Shown piece after piece: positions 11,323 through 21,626 of a DNA stretch of 64,000 nt. The position numbers were made by a program, and so were the translations under genes. The first letter of the stretch is position 1. The number at the start of each line of letters is the position of its first letter. The notes beneath the pieces are model-generated. The model had not been told where the DNA came from, did not search any database, and saw nothing but the letters and a program-made list of their open reading frames with translations. The DNA lies in the NCBI GenBank assembly GCA_019155185.1, contig CM032815.1:13628903-13692902 (forward strand), written 5' to 3'. Origin of the DNA: Beaufortia kweichowensis (taxonomy: Eukaryota; Chordata; Actinopteri; Cypriniformes; Gastromyzontidae).

Positions 11323-11689
11323 TGTCACATGGAGCCGATGCCTGCAGCATCGGATTTCCGCATCGTCCACACGATCCCTGTCACCCGAATACTAAAAGGA
11401 CTTCATTTCCCATGTCACCTTGCACCTCCGCACACCTGTTTACTATCATCATCATCACCGGCACCTGTTTGCAATATTCTGGACTCTTTATATACCCTGT
11501 TGTTGTTCTGTTCCTTGTCCGGTATTGTTGTTGCTGTGTTTTTTGCTTTTGACTGTGTGGGGTATCTGATGGGTTACCTGTTATCTGCTTGATGTCATCT
11601 GGATATCCTTGTACCTGAAAGTTCTCTAGTAAAAGTCTAGTTGGAAATTATCTCTGGCGTTCTGGTCTTCCTACCCAGCAGTCGTAACA
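11323..11689 (+). repeat. 3' LTR of the gypsy element
   Basis: It starts TGTCACATGGAGCC, ends GTCGTAACA, and matches the 5' LTR except for scattered substitutions and a shorter TCA tract. Confidence 0.9.
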
Positions 11690-12490
11690 CAAACATGAAC
11701 AAACCTACTGCGGTAGAAAAAAAAAGATAAATATTGTATATAACAGGGGTCACCAACTGGTGGACCCCGGTCCAAATTCGGACCGTGAGATGCGTCCATC
11801 CGGACAAAGCATTTTGACACAATTAAATAAATAAATGGCAAACGCTATTAACGTTATTATAAGATCCAATTTATATCAGGCACATAAAGTCAGCTCAGTA
11901 GCGCTATTTGGGTCCTACATCGACACAGGTTTCGAGTGCGGTGCCAGAACAGTCACAGACAGACGTGCAGTGAAGAGAGCGGCGCACACCGATAGAACTT
12001 TCAATGACTGAAAAACAATGGCATTCTCAAAAATTAGGAAAGTTGACGCTGAATAGAGTGTTCAACATTACATTTAGTAAAGTACAGACAATACATGAGA
12101 ATGAAGATAAAATGTGATATGAGATCTGATTTAACTGAACCAGAGAGGTTTGTGTTCATTGATTGTGATTGTTAATCTCAGTTTAGGTTTTCCTTTTAAA
12201 TTGTTAATGTTGAAATGAATGCATGTTAATGTTGAAATGAATGCATATTTAAAAGTATCATTGCCTTTTTCCAACATTTCAGATTTATATGTTAAAAAAG
12301 TAAAACCTTAATCTTATAACATTATTTTTGCATTTGCAATTTTACTGTGTAAATCCACTTATGGAACCTCTTCATTAAACAGTCTGAGTAAATGCATCTA
12401 AATGGCACTTTCGATGCAGCTTCAGTGTTTCCTCTGCAGTGGAGTTTGTTGATACTGATTTAATCTGAATGGTAACAACCATACAGAGTC
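11690..12490. other. Gene-free interior with a hAT-like end
   Basis: CAGGGGTCACCAACTGGTGG near 11744 resembles the end of Charlie-type hAT elements. The rest is AT-rich with two copies of a short ATGAATGCAT repeat near 12210-12245 and no coding signal. Confidence 0.35.
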
Positions 12491-12494
12491 TAAA

Positions 12495-12692
12495 GCTGAC
12501 GATACACGGGGCAACTTTTTGAGCAATTTTATCGGGCAACGTTTTTTGAGCAATGTTGCTTGGGCACTTTCCCATTGATAATGGGTAACAAATTTCCATC
12601 TGGATAATTTAGATCAGATGTGGGCCCTCAGATCTCACCTAGCTGCCCATTGACGGCAACATTGCTCAAAAGTTGCCCAGTGTATCATCAGC
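12495..12692. repeat. Foldback MITE with long inverted ends
   Basis: GCTGACGATACACGGGGCAA at the left and its near-inverse at the right (GTATCATCAGC end) pair over about 60 bp. The interior repeats GCAATGTTGC. There is no coding sequence. Confidence 0.7.
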
Positions 12693-13056
12693 ATAATTAT
12701 TCTAACTGAATGTATTGATGAAATTTAAGAATTTGAAGTAAATTATGACACGTAGGCCTACATTTAGGAACATTTAGGACATTTAGAAAAATATTGCCCC
12801 TCAAAGTTAAAAAGTGTCCTAGAAATCAATTTAAGGCAAATATCACAAATATGCAGATTAAAGTAAGACCTCACAGAGCAGTGATGACACTATTGCTTCA
12901 GAATGGAATACATTAACGGCAAACAAAAAAAAAGTCTTTTTTTGCCCCGGACAAGTAACTTTTTTACTCGGACAAGTGAATGAATGATTTACTTGTCCGA
13001 AGGACAAGCACATGTCAAGGCTTAATGTCAAGCCCTGTTGTTATATATTGATTCAC

Positions 13057-13290
13057 CTCATTAACGAATTATCTGCCTTGATCAGACAAAATCCTGACTG
13101 GGCAACCATGTCTGTAAATTACAGAACACAGTTGTCTTGAAACCTTTACAGCAGATTTTGACTTCAAGGGGAAAGCTTCCACCCACTTTGAGAAATAATC
13201 AGTGATTGTTAAAATATACACATTCCCATCAACTGTCTTGGCCAGTGGTCCTGTCAAATCAATTCCCAGCAATTCCCATACTGAGGAGAC
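13057..13290 (-). pseudogene. Integrase core exon with first two catalytic Asp and a nonsense codon
   Basis: This is a 234-nt, phase-0 exon with an acceptor (ttttttag) and donor GAG|gtgaat. It carries GIDLTGPLAK with the first catalytic Asp and RILSDQGR with the second. The codon after DQGR is TAA where the family has Glu (motif DQGREF), and the frame continues F-V-N-E up to the donor, so a single G-to-T type change explains the stop. Apart from that codon the exon is open. Confidence 0.8.
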
Positions 13291-13398
13291 CTAAAAAAAA
13301 AGAATGGCAAGCAGTCCAATAAAAATTATAATAAAAATAATAAGCTTGCAGATCAGAATGCATTGTGCTTAAAATTAGCCATTTGAAACCAGAAATAC

Positions 13399-13470
13399 CT
13401 GAATACTTTCCAGTGTGCTCTCTACTATAAGAGGTTTTCCCACCCTTTGGCATTGGTCACATTCACTCAC
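13399..13470 (-). pseudogene. Integrase exon, zinc-finger CxxC end
   Basis: This is a 72-nt exon bounded by an acceptor (tttttag) and a donor (gtattt) on the minus strand. It reads VSECDQCQRVGKPLIVE and onward, 24 codons without a stop. The CDQC pair is the CxxC half of the integrase HHCC zinc finger. The His-containing exon that should precede it was not found in the next 500 bases, which hold Tc1 debris. Confidence 0.75.
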
Positions 13471-13639
13471 CTAAAAAATATGACAAATAATGCCCATAAA
13501 AACGAATAAGTAAAAGTAATAAGTAATGAATAAGTATGATAACTGTATGTAAAAATATCATGGTTTCACAACATTTCCCATGCTTATTCTAGAGAACAGT
13601 GTGCTTCTAATTATATAGCAACAGTTTGGGCAGGACTAT

Positions 13640-14380
13640 TTCCTATTCCAGCATGACAATGCCCCTATGCATGATTTGGAAATGTACACACCTGTCTATA
13701 TAAGGTCTCACAGTTAACAGTGCATAACAGAGCACAAACCAAGGCATGAAGTCTAAGGAATTATCTGTAGACCTCCGAGACAGGATTATATCGAGGCACA
13801 GATTTGGGGAAAGGTACAGAAAAATTTCTGCAGCATTTAAGGTCCCAATGAGCACAGTGGCCTCCATCATCCTTAAATGGAAGAAGTTTGGAACCACCAG
13901 GACTAGAGTGGGCCGCTCGGCCAAACCGAGAAATTGTTTGAGAAGTGCCTTGTCTAGAGTGGTGACCAAGAACCTGATGGTCATTAGTTGAGCTCCATGA
14001 TCATATGTGGAGATAGGAGAAACCTACAGAAGGACAAACATTACTGGAACACACCATTGACCTGGTTTGTATGGCGGTGTGCCAAACTCAATCCTCTCCT
14101 CAGTGAAGACACATGAAAACACATTCAGAGTTTGCAAAAAAAAAAAAAAAAACATCTAAAGGACTCTCAGGCTGTGAGGAACCAGATTCTCTGGTCTGAT
14201 GAACCTCAATTCCAAGCATCGTGTTTGAAGGAAACCAGCTCTGCTCATCACTGGCACAGTACCATCCCAAAAGTAAAGTGTGCTGGTAGCAGCCTCATGC
14301 TGTGGGGCTGTTTTTCAGCAGAAGGGACTGAGGGACTCGTCAGAGTAGAAGAAAAGCTCAGTGCACCAAAATATTGAGAT
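13640..14380 (+). pseudogene. Tc1-like transposase fragments
   Basis: At 13746-13991 a Tc1 N-terminal helix-turn-helix is read (KSKELSVDLRDRIISRHRFG, STVASIILKWKKFG). At 14190-14377 part of the DDE domain follows (QILWSDEPQF with the first Asp, then LMLWGCFS). A piece with FLFQHDNAPMH, normally near the second Asp, lies upstream at about 13640-13670, so the element is rearranged. The middle and the end are missing. Confidence 0.85.
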
Positions 14381-14998
14381 AGCCTTAATGAAAACCCAGT
14401 CCAGAGCATACAGAACCTCAGACTGGAGATGAAATGGTTCCTGATGGTTTCACACCTAATTCTTCACCTTATTTCTAAATTCTTATGCAGTTAACATGTC
14501 TTTTCTTCTCCACCTGTTTTTTTTCTGACCGTGCTGACCCAAGGAGAATTTTGCAGCCCAATGGTCATGCCTTAACTTTGCAAATTCTATTATTGCATTA
14601 GTATTGCATTCTTCTCATGGGCATCTAATAATTTTTAATAAAGTTAAATCTCTTTTTGGCTTATTTTATCTGTAAAAGAAAACATGCCAAATAATTCTGC
14701 ACACTTGAATGTAAGTTTTTCACTTCCAGCCTTCATGGACAAATATATGTCACGGATAGGGATGCAACGATTAACCGATTTCACTATTAACCACGCTTTA
14801 AATTGTCATGGTTAATTAATCGTAAAGGCTCCGCAACACCGTGTTTCTGTTGCACGGAACGGAACTGTTATGCCAGTGGTGCGGCAGTTTAAAGTTCCGA
14901 GTTTATCAGAGACGCGGAGGCTATTACGCACGCACACTGAATTAACAATGGCAGAGGCACCTAGCAGCGAAACTCTGTTTCCTCCAAAGAACATTTAC
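14381..14998. other. Gene-free stretch with a hAT-like end
   Basis: Positions 14381-14750 are AT-rich without coding signal. From about 14757 the sequence GGGATGCAACGATTAACCGA and a GC-rich segment resemble the end of a common fish hAT element, cut off by the LINE at 15000. Confidence 0.4.
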
Positions 14999-14999
14999 A

Positions 15000-15540
15000 T
15001 TTACATTTAGGCATTTAGCTGACGCTTTTATCCAAAGCGACTTACAAATATTAGGAGGCAATGAAGCGATACATCAAAAGCGGCAGCAATAGTACAAAGA
15101 AGTGCTTTAGTAAGTTTACAATGTTGTGCAGTGCTAGATAAATACTGTAGAGGAAGGAAAAGTTTTTTTTTTTTTTTCTGTTAGGTGTTCTTGGAAAAGG
15201 TGTGTTTTTAGTAGTTTTTTAAAGGAGGTGAGGGATGTGGCAGACCGGATTGCGTTAGGGAGACTATTCCACAAGCCGGGAACAGAGAAGGAGAAGGAGC
15301 GAGAGAGAGATTTAGCGCCTTTCTGTGATGGTACCACAAGTCGATGTTCATTGGTTGAGCGTAGGGTTCTGGATGGGTTGTATGTATGTAGAAGCGAGTT
15401 GAAGTATGAGGGTGCGGAGTTTGTGATGGTTTTAAAGGCCAGCATTAATGATTTGAATTTAATGCGGGCCGCCACCGGTAGCCAATGGAGAGAGATGAGG
15501 AGTGGAAAGAAGCGCCTGAAGTCGGCAGTTTGATCCAGAG
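15000..15540 (-). mobile_element. 5'-truncated L2/CR1-type LINE, 3' end
   Basis: Minus-strand translation gives the RT C-terminus (ARIKFKSLMLAFKTITNSAP, VPGLWNSLPNAIRSATSLTS). The 3' UTR carries AAGTCGCTTTGGATAAAAGC in sense and ends in an ACATTT-type tail near 15000. The same family occurs in the other orientation at 25021-25800. Positions 15541-15790 hold nothing recognisable. Confidence 0.85.
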
Positions 15541-15789
15541 ATCTGGACCTTGTTTCTTTTTATTGATTTTCATTGTACTGTATTAAAAGGCAGCTATACT
15601 GTTGAAGTCAAAAGCCAGCTTTTTTTTTATTTTTCACTATGTTTCTACTCTGGTCCAAAAAGTTGTAATATAGTTGATCAAAAGAGCCTTTCAGACAGAG
15701 GTCCAGCAGTCTTTGACTGCATTTGTTTTCTTTAAAAGGGAAATACTTAGCTAATATGTAGCTTATATTTAAATTTTTTTGCCTTTATC

Positions 15790-18185
15790 ATTTTTTGACA
15801 GGAAAGTGTAGAGAGACAGGAAGTGATTTTGGAGGAGAGTAATACCTTTATGAAATTTTTTGATAATAAAATCGAGCAGATTAGGGACAATATTGCATCT
15901 ACACAGCCTGCCACCTCTATATCGCATAGTATACTGTCCCGCTTCATGCCATTAGTACAACTAGAATCATTTAATGCTATTAAAATAGATGAACTCACAA
16001 AAATAATAAATTCATCTAAATCTTCATCCTGTATAATAGATCCCATCCCAACAAAACTACTAAAAGAAGTTTTTTCTGCAGTCTCGAACCTGTACTCAAC
16101 ATTATTAACTCATCCTTAGAACTAGGGCTACGTCCCAGCGGCCTTCAAAATGGCAGTTATTAAGCCTCTCATTAAAACCTAATCTCCACCAAGGAGACCT
16201 AACCAACTATAGACCAATCTCGAATCTCCCCTTTCTTATCAAAAATACTAGAAAAGGTTGTGTCCAAACAACTACAGACATTCCTAGCCGAAAATAGCAT
16301 TTATGAAAAATTTCAATCAGGATTCAGGCCTCATCACAGTACAGAAACAGCTACGCTCGAGTGACAAATGACCTCCTTTTAGCATCAGATCGCAATGAGA
16401 CATCTATTCTTATATTACTTTAACCTCAGTGCAGCTTTTGATACAATAGATCATACAATCCTACTCGATAGACTGAAAACCATGTTGGCATTAATGGTCA
16501 AGCCTTAGCCTGGTTTAAATCTTATTTAACTGATCGTTACCAATTTGTGTATGCCAACGATGAAAAATCTTACTACTCTCAGGTAAAATAATGCAGTACA
16601 GGGATCAGTTCTTGGGCCCAATTGTCTTCGTGACTATATATATGCTACCCTCGGAGATATTATTAAGAAACATGACATCAACTTCCACTGCTACGCTTTG
16701 ACGATACCCAGCTCTATATTTCCTCAGAACCTAACAAACCCCACCATTTTACTAAGCTAATAGACTGTATTAACGATATTAGAAAATGGATGGCAAACAA
16801 CTTCCTTCTACTTAACTCCAACAAGACAGAGATTTTGATTATTGAACCTAATAGCTCCAAACACGACACAATAGCCCACAACTTCTCTATAGAAGGTTGC
16901 ACCATTGTCCCTTCTTCCGCAGTCAAGAACCTAGGTGTGATTCTAGATAAGAACCTGTCTTTCGATGGTCACATTTCTAATACATGCCGAACTGCATTTT
17001 TTCACCTTAGAAATATTTCAAAGATGCCATATGCTGTCTTTCTCGGATATAGAGAAACTAATCCACGCCTTTTATGACCTCCAGAATCGACTACTGTAAT
17101 TCATTACTGGGGATGTCATGCAAAGCAAATAAATAAGCTTCAGCTGGTTCAAAATGCAGCTGCTAGAGTTCTCACTAGATCAAAAAAGTATGACCACATT
17201 AGTCCCTCCTAGCAACACTGCACTGGCTACCTGTAAAATATCGTGCATCGATTTTAAAATTCTGTTAATGACATACAAAGCACTAAATGGCTTAGCACCT
17301 CTATACCTCCGTGAACTATTATCAGCATACAACCTATCACGGACATTACGTTCACAAAACAACGGGCTCTTAATAGTTCCAAGAATATCAAAGAAATCTA
17401 AAGGTGGCAGATCTTTCTCCTACTTAGCTCCTAAACTATGGAATAACCTTCCCAGTAAAGTCCGGGACTCAGACACAGTCGAACAGTTTAAAACTACATT
17501 AAAGACTTATCTGTTTACACTTGCATTCACATAATCTTTGCCCCAACTCTCTAAGGCCGCAATAGTTAACCCTCAACTGGAACCGGGCACACACACACAT
17601 AATTCATACTGCATGTGATATCACATAAAACTGCTTTACAATCAACATAGGAATGGCTGCTACGCTAATTCTGTTTTGTCCTTCTCTCCTCCTCCCTCCT
17701 TTTCTCTCTCTCTCTCTCTCTCTATCCCCTACCCCTTTTCTCCGAGGTATCCTGAGGAATGAGTTCCAGCTGGCTTAACACTGCCCCACCTGATGCCCAC
17801 CCTGGTGCTGCTTCATGACGACTACTCCAGGACAACCTCCGCACCTGTTATATTAAAATCAAATTTACCACATTACACTTAACATATAACATTTTTATTA
17901 ACTCTCTTATAGTGAAGTTCTGCATCTTATAATGTCTGTATCTGTATCCTGTAAACTGCATAGTGAGTTATGGATGCGATCAATGGCAATTTTGTGTCCC
18001 CTATTCCGATTGCACATGCTACGGATTGCACCTATAACACGCCATGTCAGGGGTTTTTCTCTCCTAAAGAGTTTTTTGAATCCCTGACCACTGACTGCTA
18101 TGTCATTACATGTAAAGCTGCTTTGATACAATGTCCTTTGTGAAAAGCGCTATACAAATAAAATTGAATTGAATTGAATTGAATT
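15790..18185 (+). mobile_element. L2-type LINE, 5'-truncated copy 1
   Basis: RT palm and finger segments are read in several frames (PIPTKLLKEVFSAVSNLYST, ISNLPFL, FRPHHSTETA, DDTQLYISSEPN region near 16700), followed by the conserved C-terminus (LAPLYLRELLSAYN, LAPKLWNNLPSKVRDSDTVE). The 3' UTR has a TC microsatellite near 17706 and ends GCGCTATACAAATAAAATTG plus an ATTGA repeat at 18162-18185. Many frame breaks make it inactive. A longer copy lies inverted at 53045-56785. Confidence 0.85.
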
Positions 18186-18770
18186 AAACAATGACAATTT
18201 GTCCCTCCTCCTCATCAATTCCCTGCCTTCTTCATCACAGTTACTTTGTATGCCACATACATAACTGAATTTAGCTAGCTGCTGAACAATATCCCAATTA
18301 CCATTAGTCTAAAAAATGAAATATAATACAGAAAACACCTCGACATGTCAACAAAACATAAACAGAACATCTTCCCAAACACATATCAAACTTATCTAAA
18401 CCCTCAAAGCATAAACACTCATTCAAAGTACCTGGAAAAGGAAGATGTAAATAACCATAAGTTCCCGCCTCCTCAGCACGAGCTGACCAATAAATCTTAC
18501 ACACCAAGAGGGGCGGGACTTAAGGCAGAACAGTCAATCATCAGCCGGTGTCATGTTTGAGAGGGAGGGGAGAGGAGGCAGACACAGAGCGGCCAGAGAA
18601 ACGGAGGAGCGACTGCTGTAAGGCGTTTGTGCAAAACTGCGGAAAACTGCAGAAAAAGTGTGGGTGTTGAACCCTCTCACTGGGAAAAGGGTGCGACGCC
18701 ATGCGGGTGCGGCGCCCTGACGCCAGGCCTGGTTGTCAGGCTGTATAACAGTAAGGCTTCCCCTTCCCCA
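18186..18770. repeat. Dispersed repeat, copy 1
   Basis: This segment (from ACAATGACAATTTGTCCCTC to CCTCTCACTGGGAAAAG) recurs at 46248-46770 in the same orientation with scattered differences. No protein family is recognised. The class is unknown, possibly LTR-like. Confidence 0.65.
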
Positions 18771-19906
18771 GCTCAAAAGGCGCAGAAGATCATCAAAAAT
18801 CGTGATATCGCATAAGCACTAGTATAAAATGACTGTTATCATTTATGAAAACAAACACAATGGAGTTACAAAACTGTATCGCAGCACATCGCAGGGCTCT
18901 GCTCGAGGATTATTCATATTTTGGATTTGTAGGCTATTACGAGATCGTCTAATCGGCATTTCCAGTTAACGTTACAACTCGAGACAGTTCTGCATTGAAT
19001 AAAGTAAATGTAAACCATGTCTTTTGTGTAATTCTGTGGGTAGCGCTAGCTAGATAGAGCACTATACTAGCGTTGTTTCCGCCCGTGTTCTCCGGCTCGG
19101 TCAGAAGAAATAAGCGGTGCTGTGTTAATAGATTTCACGACACTAGCAATGGGTACAGACATGTATTTTGAGCTAGCTGTCACAAAAATAGACTGGACTA
19201 ATGAGGTTTTGCTAACTTTATAACCTAGAAGAGCTCAAGTACTTTTGGCAGATTTTGACACATTGGTAAAACAAAAATCTATTTCAGTGATTGCGTCGGT
19301 TACTACATTAACTATCATGTTAACGATCAACCTAACAGTATTTGATTTGGTACAATTCATTCATATCGAACATTAAGCAAGCTTACCTGTATGCTTGTGC
19401 CAAGGTCCAGAAATGAGCTGTGTCCGGTGCAGTACGTTGGTGTTGATCTCCCGGTCAACCAAAAATCGATGGATTTTCAATCATATTTCCCGGTCAACTA
19501 TATGCCGATGACTCTTCAACAACAGCGTCGTTTCCCGGTCAACTATAAATCAATGACTATTCAACACATTCAGCGATCGCCCGGTAAACCAAATATCAAT
19601 GCTTAATCAATCATAAAGATAACTATAGATCAATGTTGTTCCAATATTGTGGCCATCAACATTAATAACATCAGGTTTTCATCGATATGGTAATGGTGAT
19701 TCAACATTTATTTTGCATTGAAATTTCAACATCAACCATAATGATGATTCAGATGGAAAATCTGTGTTTATTCAATGTTGGCTTGCTGTCTGGGGTGCTT
19801 CATCATCAACCTTCACTAAATGAGCTTTTAAAATAATTCTGATTCAGCAGTGAAACAGTGCAGAATCTGATCTCTAAACTTCAATTGAGATTTATAGCTG
19901 CAAACA
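18771..19906. other. Gene-free stretch with a degenerate tandem repeat
   Basis: No gene is seen. At 19450-19600 a unit of about 45-55 bp recurs about three times (CCCGGTCAACTATA or CCCGGTAAACCAAA with an ATCAATG core). The rest is ordinary AT-rich DNA. Confidence 0.5.
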
Positions 19907-20460
19907 TTAATATGATGATCCTCCTGATCTCTCACACAAACACACTGAGGTGTTTAAACCATAAAATCTAAATCCAGCATATAGAGGTTCAGTGAATGTT
20001 GTGTTGAATGTGTGTAAGTGTGTGAGTGTTTGTGTGTGAGAGACGCTGTAGAAGGACAGAGTGCCGGCCGAACAGTCCACATACACTCCTACTCTATTAC
20101 TGTCATGTGAAGAGACTGAAATGACTGTTGAGTTACCATTGTGATGTGCAATTAATCTGTTATCAGAGCACATCAGACTCCATGATTTTACATTGAATCC
20201 AAACCCACTGTCACGACTCATTCCTTTTCTGCTGATGCTTTTATATGACACTGATATTTCAGCACATAATCCGCTCCATTCAGCCTCCCAGTAACAGCGT
20301 CCAGTCAGACTCTCTCCACACAAAACCTGATAATCATCAAATCTGTCTGGATGATCAGGATATGACTGACGATGTTTCACAAATGTGATCTTTCTGTTAT
20401 CATCAGACAGTATGAGGTGAGTGTTTGCTGTGTTTGGATCCAGTGTGAGATCACAGAAAT
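19907..20460 (-). pseudogene. NLR B30.2 (PRY-SPRY) exon, intact in itself
   Basis: From acceptor gtgttcag the exon reads FCDLTLDPNTANTHLILSDD (PRY start), YPDHPDRFDDYQVLCGESLT and GRCYWEAEWSG, then GFGFNVKSWSL and a C-terminal SPRY strand, LYAGFRFYG, before the stop at 19907. It is open for about 180 residues, the normal length for PRY-SPRY, a ligand-recognition domain. It is the best preserved part of the gene. Confidence 0.9.
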
Positions 20461-20547
20461 CTGAACACAAGAAGAGACATTTATAACACAACAAAACAAC
20501 AATCACTAAATCAATGCGTGTGTGTGTGTGTGTGTGTCTATACTTAC

Positions 20548-20592
20548 ACTTGTGTAGTCCTGCTTGAATTCTGTTCTTTCCTCCATGATCCA
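20548..20592 (-). pseudogene. NLR linker exon before B30.2
   Basis: This is a 45-nt exon reading VDHGGKNRIQAGLHK between acceptor tattgtag and donor gtaagt. It corresponds to the HGGExRIKPG-type linker before the PRY-SPRY exon in fish NLR and TRIM genes. Confidence 0.75.
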
Positions 20593-20685
20593 CACTACAA
20601 TAAATGTAAATACATGTAAAAAAAAAAAAGACAATCTACACATTTAAACTCCATCTCACACACACACACACAGTGTTGTACATAC

Positions 20686-20838
20686 TTCATTGTGCAGTTT
20701 GTAGCAGAAAGCAGCTGAACTCCTGAGTGTTGTGGGTGATTGTAGCTCAGATCCATATCTCTCAGATGTGACGGGTTTAAACTCAGAGCTGAAGCCAAAT
20801 AACCACAACCTTCAGCTGTCACCATACAACATGATAAC
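20686..20838 (-). pseudogene. NLR LRR exon, last
   Basis: It reads LSCCMVTAEGCGYLASALSL, HLRDMDLSYNHPQHSGVQLL and NCTMK, from acceptor gtttgtag to donor GAA|gtatgt. It is somewhat shorter than the standard repeat exon, as the last LRR exon often is. Confidence 0.8.
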
Positions 20839-21090
20839 CTACAAACACACAACACACAACAACATGATAACCTACAAACACACAACAACAACAACATGAT
20901 AACCTACAAACACACAACAACAACAACAACCTGATAACCTACAAACACACAACAACAACAACCTGATAACCTACAAACACACAACAACAACCTAATAACC
21001 TACAAACACACAACAACAACAACATGATAACCTACAAACACACAACAACAACCTGATAACCTACAAACACACAACAACAACAACCTGACC
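20839..21090. repeat. Minisatellite carrying repeated splice acceptors
   Basis: About seven to eight units of 25-35 bp contain GATAACCTACAAACACACAA. In gene orientation each holds TTTGTAG|GTTATC, the acceptor and first bases of the adjoining LRR exon. Confidence 0.8.
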
Positions 21091-21195
21091 TACAAACACA
21101 CACATGAACATCTTTTCATTCTTTTATTATTTTTGTTTTATAAGAATGTAGAAATGTGTCTTCAGTAGATAAATCAGTATATAGAAATGACTGAC

Positions 21196-21363
21196 CTCAG
21201 TGTGTGTAGTTTAGAGTTCTTGAGAGCATCAGAGATCAGCTTCACTCCTGAATCCTGCAGATCATTGTTACTCACATCCAGATCTCTCAGATGACAGTTT
21301 GATGATTGTAGATATGAAGATAAACTTTCACAACATTCACCAGTCAGATTACACATGAACAAT
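21196..21363 (-). pseudogene. NLR LRR exon
   Basis: It reads LFMCNLTGECCESLSSYLQS, then HLRDLDVSNNDLQDSGVKLI and ALKNSKLHTLR, from acceptor ctgtttag to donor CTGAG|gtcagt. This is a ribonuclease-inhibitor-type leucine-rich repeat pair without a break. Confidence 0.85.
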
Positions 21364-21537
21364 CTAAACAGATGAAAAACATCAACTCCTCATTAGAATT
21401 TACTTTTCAAAACAGACAACATGTTACAGAAATCACTGTCTCTCTCAATCCAGCAGAAGAAGACGACACATTTATTGATAAAGTGAAGAGATCATTCTAC
21501 ATTTACTGTATTAATCATTGAATAGATCATCACACAC

Positions 21538-21574
21538 CTCAGTTTCTCTAGTTTAGAGTTTGTGTTCTTGAGAG
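21538..21574 (-). pseudogene. NLR LRR exon, 3' part (cut by insertion)
   Basis: It reads LKNTNSKLEKLR up to donor CTGAG|gtgtgt and completes the exon begun at 38297. Together, minus one AGAG, they give 174 nt, the standard LRR exon length. Confidence 0.85.
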
Positions 21575-21626
21575 TTTAGCGATGTCTGTGACGTGTCCGA
21601 AACGTCACCATCATTAAATACGCTCT

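Larger units (their letters stand above)
6550..11689 (+). mobile_element. Full-length Ty3/gypsy LTR retrotransposon
   Basis: Two LTRs (369 and 367 bp, TG...CA) flank gag, protease, reverse transcriptase, RNase H, integrase and chromodomain sequence. The 5-bp TSD CAAAC is exact (6545-6549 and 11690-11694). The LTRs differ at few positions, so insertion is fairly recent, yet several frame breaks already disable the coding region. A purine-rich tract with GGGGGTAC precedes the 3' LTR. The primer-binding site was not recognised. Confidence 0.95.
6276..13037. mobile_element. CAGGG-ended DNA transposon remnant, host of a gypsy insertion
   Basis: The left end CAGGGTTCGACATTAA and the inverted right end CAGGGCTTGACATTAA are near-identical, and TTGTT flanks both sides (6271-6275, 13038-13042). 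Subterminal ACTTGTC/GACAAGT motifs repeat near both ends, as in hAT-like elements, although a 5-bp rather than 8-bp duplication is unusual for hAT. No transposase was found inside. The interior holds the complete gypsy element and a foldback MITE. Confidence 0.6.
1..13470 (-). pseudogene. Decayed Ginger1/GIN-like gene: integrase plus Ulp1-like peptidase, multi-exon
   Basis: A chain of minus-strand exons with good splice sites encodes, in order, an integrase zinc-binding tail, a DDE integrase core, an integrase C-terminal part and then Ulp1-type peptidase and possible PHD-finger pieces. Family knowledge: Ginger1 DNA transposons and their host-derived GIN/KRBA2-type relatives combine a gypsy-like integrase with Ulp1 and PHD modules. 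The 5' exons, including most of the HHCC finger, were not found upstream of 13470, and the 3' end leaves the window. A nonsense codon in the core exon, a frameshift after the core and large transposon-filled introns show this copy is not functional as read. Whether it was a transposon or a host gene cannot be decided here. Confidence 0.7.

Noticed and set aside
13057..13076. Possible AT-AC (U12) intron at the integrase core exon (CAG|ATAATT)
   Set aside because: A better explanation is a GAA-to-TAA nonsense change followed by the proper donor GAG|gtgaat, which keeps phase with the next exon.
19391..19606. 71-codon open frame with repeated PVNYKSM-like peptide
   Set aside because: It reflects the degenerate tandem repeat, with no splice sites or homology.
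20839..21090. CRISPR-like regular repeats
   Set aside because: Units are contiguous and low complexity with no unique spacers, in vertebrate DNA. It is a minisatellite.
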